From positions 11,748,082 through 11,812,081 of the forward strand of contig NC_067207.1 in NCBI RefSeq assembly GCF_026262505.1: 64,000 bases of DNA, in the 5' to 3' direction. The position numbers and the translations under genes were made by a program. This stretch comes from Trichomonas vaginalis G3 (Eukaryota > Parabasalia > Trichomonadida > Trichomonadidae). The notes beneath the pieces are model-generated. The model was not told the DNA's origin. It searched no databases and saw only the letters and a list, made by a program, of their open reading frames with translations. This document shows, in pieces, positions 58,646 to 64,000 of the stretch (the stretch's first letter is position 1; every line of letters starts with the position of its first letter).

Positions 58646-59062
58646 TATGTTTGACAATCAATAATATTAAGAAATTTTTGGAATTATCTAGATTTTGAAA
58701 GTTGTTTAATTCTCTGAATCGTTTTGTGAGAGCATATCTCAGTTCATTTCGAAAGAAATGTCATCTGTTGAGCATGGTGCTAACTCTGCTTCCCGCAAGA
58801 TCCTCGCCCTCCACCAGAAGGAAGTTGATGAGAAGACAAACCACCATGAAAAGATCCACGGTGTAGACCCACTCCACACATCACACAAGGAAGTCTAAGT
58901 CAAGAAGGCTCCAGTTGCCCACGGCCATGCTGGTCAGGGCAAGCCAGCTGCTGCCCCAGCTGCAGGCGATGCCAAGGCTCCAGCTGCTGCCGCTCCAGCT
59001 GATAAGAAGCCAGCCGAGAAGAAGAAATAAATGAAATATATGAATAAAACTGTAACTTGTAA
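58646..59062. repeat. Right arm of the 417-bp inverted repeat
   Basis: Mirror of 57829-58245. It ends exactly at the left target-site copy TAACTTGTAA (59053-59062) of the MULE; homology to the left flank resumes at 62250, after the element. Confidence 0.95.
58758..58898 (+). CDS. Small His/Lys-rich protein, copy 2, with in-frame TAA before an open tail
   Basis: Base-for-base identical to copy 1 in the coding part. First stop at 58896-58898; the frame continues open to a second stop at 59028-59030, so a full-length product would be 90 residues. The 3' end lies 32 bases from the MULE insertion, which leaves both stops and the TAAA signal intact. Confidence 0.6.
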   Translation: MSSVEHGANSASRKILALHQKEVDEKTNHHEKIHGVDPLHTSHKEV

Positions 59063-59161
59063 GGGGCGGCGACAAATTTGCCCAGCCAGTAAAGTATTCA
59101 ATTTTTTTTGCATTTTTTTTAAAGCTTCTTAACTTAAATCATGGAATGTCTCAAAGACAAA

Positions 59162-59576
59162 AGTAGCATACAGCATGTAAAGCTAAAGAAAGATAATCAT
59201 AATTAATACCTTAATTTTTAATATTACGCATTTTTAGGTGCAAAATTTAAAAACATTCTAATACAATAGAGCAGTTTCCAAAAGCAGCATACAGCATGTA
59301 AAGCTAAAGAAAGATAATCATAATTAATACCTTAATTTTTAATATTACGCATTTTTAGGTGCAAAATTTAAAAACATTCTAATACAATAGAGCAGTTTCC
59401 AAAAGTAGCATACAGCATGTAAAGCTAAAGAAAGATAATCATAATTAATACCTTAATTTTTAATATTACGCATTTTTAGGTGCAAAATTTAAAAACATTC
59501 TAATACAATAGAGCAGTTTCCAAAAGTAGCATACAGCATGCAAAGCTAAAGAAAGATAATCATAATTAATACCTTT
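59162..59576. repeat. 121-bp tandem repeats in the left MULE terminal repeat
   Basis: Copies begin at 59162, 59283, 59404 and 59525 with AG(T/C)AGCATACAGCATG and are nearly identical; the fourth is partial. The right terminal repeat has two such starts (inverted, near 61560 and 61690). Possibly transposase-binding units. Confidence 0.9.
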
Positions 59577-59901
59577 AAAGTTTAAAATCTTGATTTTTTT
59601 TAAAATCAAATATTTATAACTTTAATACATACAGCTTAAACCTTATACTTGTTTTCTCTTGTGAGAAAGCAATCTTACAAAGCTAACAATCCTAAAAAAT
59701 AAAGAATTAAAATTTAATAATTTAATCTAACAAAATTTCTCTCTTTATCCTTTTGCACTCTTTATATGCAACTCAAATCCATCATATAATATTCCTATAA
59801 TACTCTTGCCTCAAACAATGACGAACAAACTGCTATTCTCATTTAATTACAGACCAAATCTATTCAAATTTCTGAATTTTTAATTTTCATTTCAATTTCA
59901 A

Positions 59902-61350
59902 ATGGAATTAGAAGAAGAAACTATCTTTACTGTTATGGATCTTTGTAAATTTGGAGTTAAACAAGAAATACAAGCACAGTATGGATATGGTGAACGTGTC
60001 AGGAAAGAAAGATCTCAGATTTCATTCCACTGCAAATATCCAAAATGTCCTGCACATTTTAATGTTGCAATCTTGGATCAAAATAAATACAAACTAATCA
60101 AAATAGTTGAAGAACATGATCATTCCGCCCCAAATGACAAAAGTCAATATTCGTCTGTCTTTTATCGCAAATATTTAGAACATTACTTCCAAACAGATGA
60201 CAATCAAAGAGCGATAGCACAGCTAAATGCATTCAAAGATCTTGAAATTCCTCTTACAGGTCCGTCCATTCCAGAGATGTACGCTCAAAAACCACGTGCA
60301 ATCAAACGATTTGCAGAGAGAATACATGCTCTTCAAACTAGATATTCTCCTGACGATGTTGTGTCATTGCAAATCTTTGTTCAGACAGTACAAGAAGAAT
60401 CTCCAGATGATCTCATTGCATTTGAAGTCTCAGACAATAATATGTGTTTCTATTACGCGCCTTTTGAAGGCAAAGCTTATGCGCATAGTATCAAGACATT
60501 TCATATAGACAGCACCTATAAATTGTTGCGATCAAACATTCCATTGTATGCATTTACTGGCAAAATCAAAGATTTTCACATTTTCCCTTTTTTATATTTC
60601 TTTTGTCAACCAGACACTTATCAAAACATTCAAGTTTGCGTGTGCGCCTATCTCAGATGGGTAACAATTGAGCCAGAATACATTAGCATGGACTGTGCTC
60701 CACAGATAGCTCAAGCAATAGAAGAAAGCATTCCACAAGCTCAAATACTTTGGTGCGGAGTACATGTTCTTCGTGCAATTCTTCGCAAATCAAATAAGTT
60801 TTCTTCTCAAGAAAAATTTGAACAATTCTATAATTTGATGAAGGATTTAGTCTTCAAATTAGATGCAGAACATGAGGAAGAAGCAAATGCTGCCTATGAT
60901 CAAGTTCTGGAGTTGCTCGACACAGATCCAACAGCATCTCAATACTTTAACAGACAATGGCGTTACAACATATCAAGATGGATTGCTCGTGACAGGCGTG
61001 AAGGCGACGCAACTAACAATATTGCCGAAGCTCATTTTAGAACACTCAAACATGACTATTTTCCTGATCGAAAAAATCTCAGAATTGATGATGTTATTAT
61101 AGAAATTTATACAAAAGTGATACCATCTTTCGTTATCAAACTCAAAATTGATCAAAATCCAGCAGATGACCGTGTCATTAGGATCATGGAAAAAGCAACT
61201 AACGCAGAAATTGATGTAAAAAGACAAAGAAAAATCGAGAGTATTTCAATGCTCAATAGATTGCTCAATGCTGTTAGTGATGACTCAATAGATCCCACTA
61301 AAATATATCCTACCTTGAAAGTATTATTACAAAGAACTCATTTTATTTAA
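59902..61350 (+). CDS. MULE transposase
   Basis: 482 residues, intact. N-terminal zinc finger of FLYWCH/WRKY-GCM1 kind: C44, C49 (FHCKYPKCPAHF) with H72 and H74 (EEHDHS). The MULE domain follows with catalytic Asp203 (FHIDSTYKL), Asp264 (ISMDCAP) and the C-x2-H of WCGVHVLRA (285-288) typical of this superfamily, then a conserved NNIAEAHFRTLKHDYF segment carrying the likely catalytic Glu. Initiator-like TTCATTTCAATTTC sits just before ATG. It cuts and joins the element ends and makes 9-10-bp target duplications. Could be active. Confidence 0.9.
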   Translation: MELEEETIFTVMDLCKFGVKQEIQAQYGYGERVRKERSQISFHCKYPKCPAHFNVAILDQNKYKLIKIVEEHDHSAPNDKSQYSSVFYRKYLEHYFQTDDNQRAIAQLNAFKDLEIPLTGPSIPEMYAQKPRAIKRFAERIHALQTRYSPDDVVSLQIFVQTVQEESPDDLIAFEVSDNNMCFYYAPFEGKAYAHSIKTFHIDSTYKLLRSNIPLYAFTGKIKDFHIFPFLYFFCQPDTYQNIQVCVCAYLRWVTIEPEYISMDCAPQIAQAIEESIPQAQILWCGVHVLRAILRKSNKFSSQEKFEQFYNLMKDLVFKLDAEHEEEANAAYDQVLELLDTDPTASQYFNRQWRYNISRWIARDRREGDATNNIAEAHFRTLKHDYFPDRKNLRIDDVIIEIYTKVIPSFVIKLKIDQNPADDRVIRIMEKATNAEIDVKRQRKIESISMLNRLLNAVSDDSIDPTKIYPTLKVLLQRTHFI

Positions 61351-61803
61351 TTTTGATTTTAATTTTAGATTAAATTATTAAATTTTAATTCTTTATTTTT
61401 TAGGATTGTTAGCTTTGTAAGATTGCTTTCTCACAAGAGAAAACAAGTATAAGGTTTAAGCTGTATGTATTAAAGTTATAAATATTTGATTTTAAAAAAA
61501 ATCAAGATTTTAAACTTTAAAGGTATTAATTATGATTATCTTTCTTTAGCTTTGCATGCTGTATGCTACTTTTGGAAACTGCTCTATTGTATTAGAATGT
61601 TTTTAAATTTTGCACCTAAAAATGCGTAATACTAAAAATTAAGGTATTAATTATGATTATCTTTCTTTAGCTTTACATGCTGTATGCTACTTTTGTCTTT
61701 GAGACATTCCATGATTTAAGTTAAGAAGCTTTAAAAAAATGCAAAAAAAATGTAATAAAATAAAAAAATTTTAGTATCGATAATCTGAAATATGTTGTTT
61801 ACT

Positions 61804-62042
61804 TAAGCCGCTCGCTTCGCTCGCGGCTTAGTTTAGTAGTTTCGTACAATCTTTTTTCGAATCTGTTCTTTTCTTAAGCCGCTCGCCTCGCTCGCGGCTT
61901 AGTTTCGTAATTTCATACAATCTTTTTTCGAATCTGTTCTTTTCTTAAGCCGCGAGCGAAGCGAGCGGCTTAGTTTCGTAATTTCATACAATTATTTTTC
62001 GAATTTGTTCTTTTTGTCAACCGCGAGCGAAGCGAGTGGCTT
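61804..62042. repeat. 71-bp tandem array of GC-rich hairpins with flipped cores
   Basis: Four hairpins begin at 61804, 61875, 61946 and 62017, exactly 71 bases apart, embedded in AT-rich linkers that keep the same orientation (TTTTTTCGAATCTGTTC). Outer stem AAGCCG/CGGCTT is symmetric. The core reads CTCGCTTCGCTCG in copy 1 (one base different in copy 2) but its reverse complement CGAGCGAAGCGAG in copies 3 and 4. Confidence 0.9.
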
Positions 62043-62450
62043 TTTATTTTTTAAAAATTTTTTCTTTCTTTCTTACTTTTTTTTCCCTTACTTACAAATT
62101 TGATATTAACTTACCAAATCTCTCTATCATATAATAATAAATTAATCCATTTTTTGTTTTAAATCTGACACTTTACATTTCTGACATGTAAACTTGTCAC
62201 TTTTCACTTCACCTCACTGGGTAAGTTTGTGCCCCCCTCTAACTTGTAATTAAAAAAAGTATTTTTTATTCTTAAATTACACATTAATAAAGTTAAGCTC
62301 AAGTATCTCAAGAGTCAATTATCTATGTTTTGGAAGAATATTTTGATATTTGATGTGGTCATAATAAAAGCTATGCGATAACGTCTTAGAAGTAAAATTC
62401 AAACTACTTTGATACTTTTAAGTAAATTGAAATAATAAAAAATCCGAAAT

Positions 62451-62957
62451 TTACTCTAAATCTATTGACATGATATAATCATTCATATAATACCCATTTC
62501 CAATAGGGAAATCGCCTTGACGAGCGATTTTCATGCCCATATGCTGATAGAATCCCAATGCTTTGTTATTACGGTTGACATTCAATTCCATTTTGCATGG
62601 TTCTGGATGAAATGAGTGAATCATCTCTTTAACATGTAAGAACAAGGCCTTACCAAGCTTAGTATGCTGATAATCTATGAGAACGTAAATTTTTTCGAGA
62701 TGGAATAAATCTGGGCCTTCTTGATGAATGGAAAGGTAGCCGGCAGGATTATCATTAACAAATGGAAGGTAATATTTATGATTCAAGTCAACCATCCGCT
62801 TTATAAGGCTTTTTTCAGAATACATCCAATCCATCATGTAGTCAATTTGCTTAGGAGTGAGGATCTCTTTGTATGTTGCTGGAAATATTGTCGAAGCAAG
62901 TTGACGGATGATTGGAATATCACTAGTTGTCGCTGGTCTGATTTTAATACTCTCCAT
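62451..62957 (-). CDS. GNAT-family N-acetyltransferase, bacterial type
   Basis: 168 residues, MESIKIRPATTSDIPIIRQL. GNAT fold: beta1 IKIRPAT, motif A KIYVLIDYQHTKLGKALF (acetyl-CoA loop; the first Gly of Q/R-x-x-G-x-G is Lys), motif B MELNVNRNNKALGFYQHMGM, and the end QGDFPIGNGYYMNDYIMSID. These last two stretches are, from memory, very like GNATs of Bacteroidales, suggesting lateral transfer. Substrate unknown. Initiator TTCATTTTTTTCA lies about 12 bases before ATG. It lies between two MULEs, 0.2 kb from each. Confidence 0.85.
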   Translation of the reverse strand: MESIKIRPATTSDIPIIRQLASTIFPATYKEILTPKQIDYMMDWMYSEKSLIKRMVDLNHKYYLPFVNDNPAGYLSIHQEGPDLFHLEKIYVLIDYQHTKLGKALFLHVKEMIHSFHPEPCKMELNVNRNNKALGFYQHMGMKIARQGDFPIGNGYYMNDYIMSIDLE

Positions 62958-63111
62958 TGAAAAAAATGAACTCCAAAAATTTAAAAACCCATAATTTTCA
63001 ATAAAAATTGTCTAAAATTTGGTGTTGTATCTGCGGTATCCATTTTAATTGAATTTTGGACTAATTCTTTTCTCAATTTTGAAAAGCTCACAATTTTTTC
63101 TGATCATGAGT

Positions 63112-64000
63112 GGGGGACAAACTCGCCCATTGTCACTTTTTATTAACCTTAAACTTGTAATTTTCATTATTTTTAATTAACCTTATTTCTTTCCCAATTC
63201 CTGATTTATTTTATTCACTTACTATTAAAAGTCACATTTTAATAAAATATAATAATTTATTTATAGCATTTTTTACTATACTGTAATAAAAAATTAATTA
63301 TAATAAATTAAATGTTTATTAAATCAAATGTTTTCTTTGCAATAATATTTTTAATGTTGAGTAAACAATGTTGGGATCAAGTGTATCATTTTCAGACCTT
63401 TCTGAACAGCTTCAAGCATACTGATGCATTCGACTTTTTTAAATTGTGTCATTTCTTCGAAATCTCTTGTGACTTTTTTGATAACTTTAACACTTCTCTC
63501 TGAATCCAGACCTTTAATTTGCAACTTAATCAGGAATGAAGGAACAACACTGGAATATAACTCGATGACAAGTTCATCGAGTCGAAGATTTCGCCTTTCT
63601 GGGAAGTACTGGTGCTTCAAAACCTTGAAATGTGATTCTGAGATGTTGTTTGTTCCATCTCCTTCATTTCTATAGCGAAGCATCCACCTGTCAAGATGAT
63701 GGCGACACTGTCGGTCAAAGTATTCACGGGCAGCAGGTTCCTCATTTAAAATTTCTTCTAAATTGTTGTAAACTTCATCAGGATCAATTTCTTCCTCTTC
63801 AGAACCAAAGACCAATAACTTCATTAAGTTATAGAAAGTTTCGAAGTTGGAACGATCTTGAAACTTTTCAGCCTTTCTCATGACAGCGCGCAACACATGA
63901 ACACCACACCAAATGATCTGGCATAAGGGGATGGCTGTTTCAACAGCATTTGTGATTTGAGGTGCGCAGTCCATTGAAAAATAAGATGGTTCGCGATTGA
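63112..64000. mobile_element. Second MULE, cut by the right window edge
   Basis: Starts with GGGGGACAAACTCGCCCATT, the same terminal pattern as the ends of the first MULE, followed by GTCACTTTTTATTAA. It carries a transposase on the minus strand. The far end and target duplication are outside the window. Confidence 0.75.
63351..64000 (-). CDS. MULE transposase, partial
   Basis: C-terminal two fifths; the frame is open through the window end (EPSYFSMDCAPQITNAVE). It has the second catalytic Asp in SMDCAP, WCGVHVLRAVMRKAEKF and NNISESHFKVLKHQYFPERR. It is clearly homologous to the 59902 transposase but diverged at many positions, so the two MULEs are different subfamilies rather than recent copies. 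Confidence 0.88.
   Translation of the reverse strand, partial: NREPSYFSMDCAPQITNAVETAIPLCQIIWCGVHVLRAVMRKAEKFQDRSNFETFYNLMKLLVFGSEEEEIDPDEVYNNLEEILNEEPAAREYFDRQCRHHLDRWMLRYRNEGDGTNNISESHFKVLKHQYFPERRNLRLDELVIELYSSVVPSFLIKLQIKGLDSERSVKVIKKVTRDFEEMTQFKKVECISMLEAVQKGLKMIHLIPTLFTQH

Larger units (their letters stand above)
59063..62239. mobile_element. MULE DNA transposon, 3177 bp, with 10-bp target duplication
   Basis: Flanked by the 10-bp direct repeat TAACTTGTAA at 59053-59062 and 62240-62249. The uninterrupted left arm of the inverted repeat has this sequence only once, giving an empty-site control. Outer ends share GACAAATTTGCCCAG/CACAAACTTACCCAG after a G-rich start. Long internal inverted repeats (about 59098-59730 and 61365-61752) differ in length because the left holds four and the right two copies of a 121-bp unit. 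The transposase at 59902-61350 is intact. Between 61752 and the right end lies an extra 0.49 kb with a hairpin array, so the element may be composite. Confidence 0.85.

Noticed and set aside
59162-59576. Satellite array independent of the transposon
   Set aside because: The same 121-bp unit occurs inverted in the right terminal repeat, so it belongs to the MULE.

Overview
The window reads as nuclear DNA of a trichomonad protist, most likely Trichomonas vaginalis or a very close relative. Support: very AT-rich intergenic DNA around almost intron-free genes; TCA(T/C)(T/A) initiator-like motifs 10-20 bases before several start codons; stop codons that run into TAAA poly(A) signals; DUF3447-type ankyrin proteins and beta-helix surface-protein genes; a Maverick (Polinton) and MULE DNA transposons, both families that are abundant in that genome. 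Everything was read by eye from sequence and motif memory. No database search was run.

Layout. Bases 1 to about 13,350 are the right-hand part of a Maverick, cut by the left window edge. It carries protein-primed DNA polymerase B, integrase, a tail-fibre-like protein, capsid-type candidates and an N6-adenine DNA methyltransferase. It is broken, with roughly ten breaks, but several long frames are open, so it is probably fairly young. A 32-base T run marks its edge. Bases 13,380-20,900 are gene-poor and hold a damaged CNG/EAG-type channel gene and an ankyrin gene. From 20,900 to 36,620 come two beta-helix surface-protein-like genes, a protein with SPKPK repeats, a karyopherin-like protein, a giant helical protein, a calmodulin-like protein and the AP-3 beta subunit. 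From 36,620 to 46,920 come two short non-autonomous transposons around a CYRI/FAM49 gene, a TMEM33/Pom33-like membrane protein, a CDP-alcohol phosphotransferase relative without its catalytic residues, an unknown gene and an ankyrin gene. From 47,100 to 57,510 come a serine beta-lactamase-like pseudogene, a secreted coiled-coil protein, phosphomannose isomerase, a frameshifted ankyrin gene and a membrane-anchored thioredoxin-fold protein. From 57,800 to 64,000 a 417-bp inverted duplication of a small gene is interrupted in its right arm by a complete 3.2-kb MULE. A bacterial-type GNAT acetyltransferase gene and the start of a second MULE follow.

Functional themes. AP-3 beta, the karyopherin-like protein, calmodulin and CYRI are normal eukaryotic housekeeping or cytoskeletal parts. 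Phosphomannose isomerase supplies mannose 6-phosphate for glycoconjugates. Ankyrin, beta-helix and channel genes belong to the large, fast-decaying families of trichomonads; four such host genes here look damaged. The most notable points are the catalytically dead ethanolamine/choline phosphotransferase homologue, the inverted gene pair whose two copies share an in-frame TAA and whose intact arm serves as the empty site for the MULE insertion, and a 71-bp hairpin array whose core has flipped orientation within the array.
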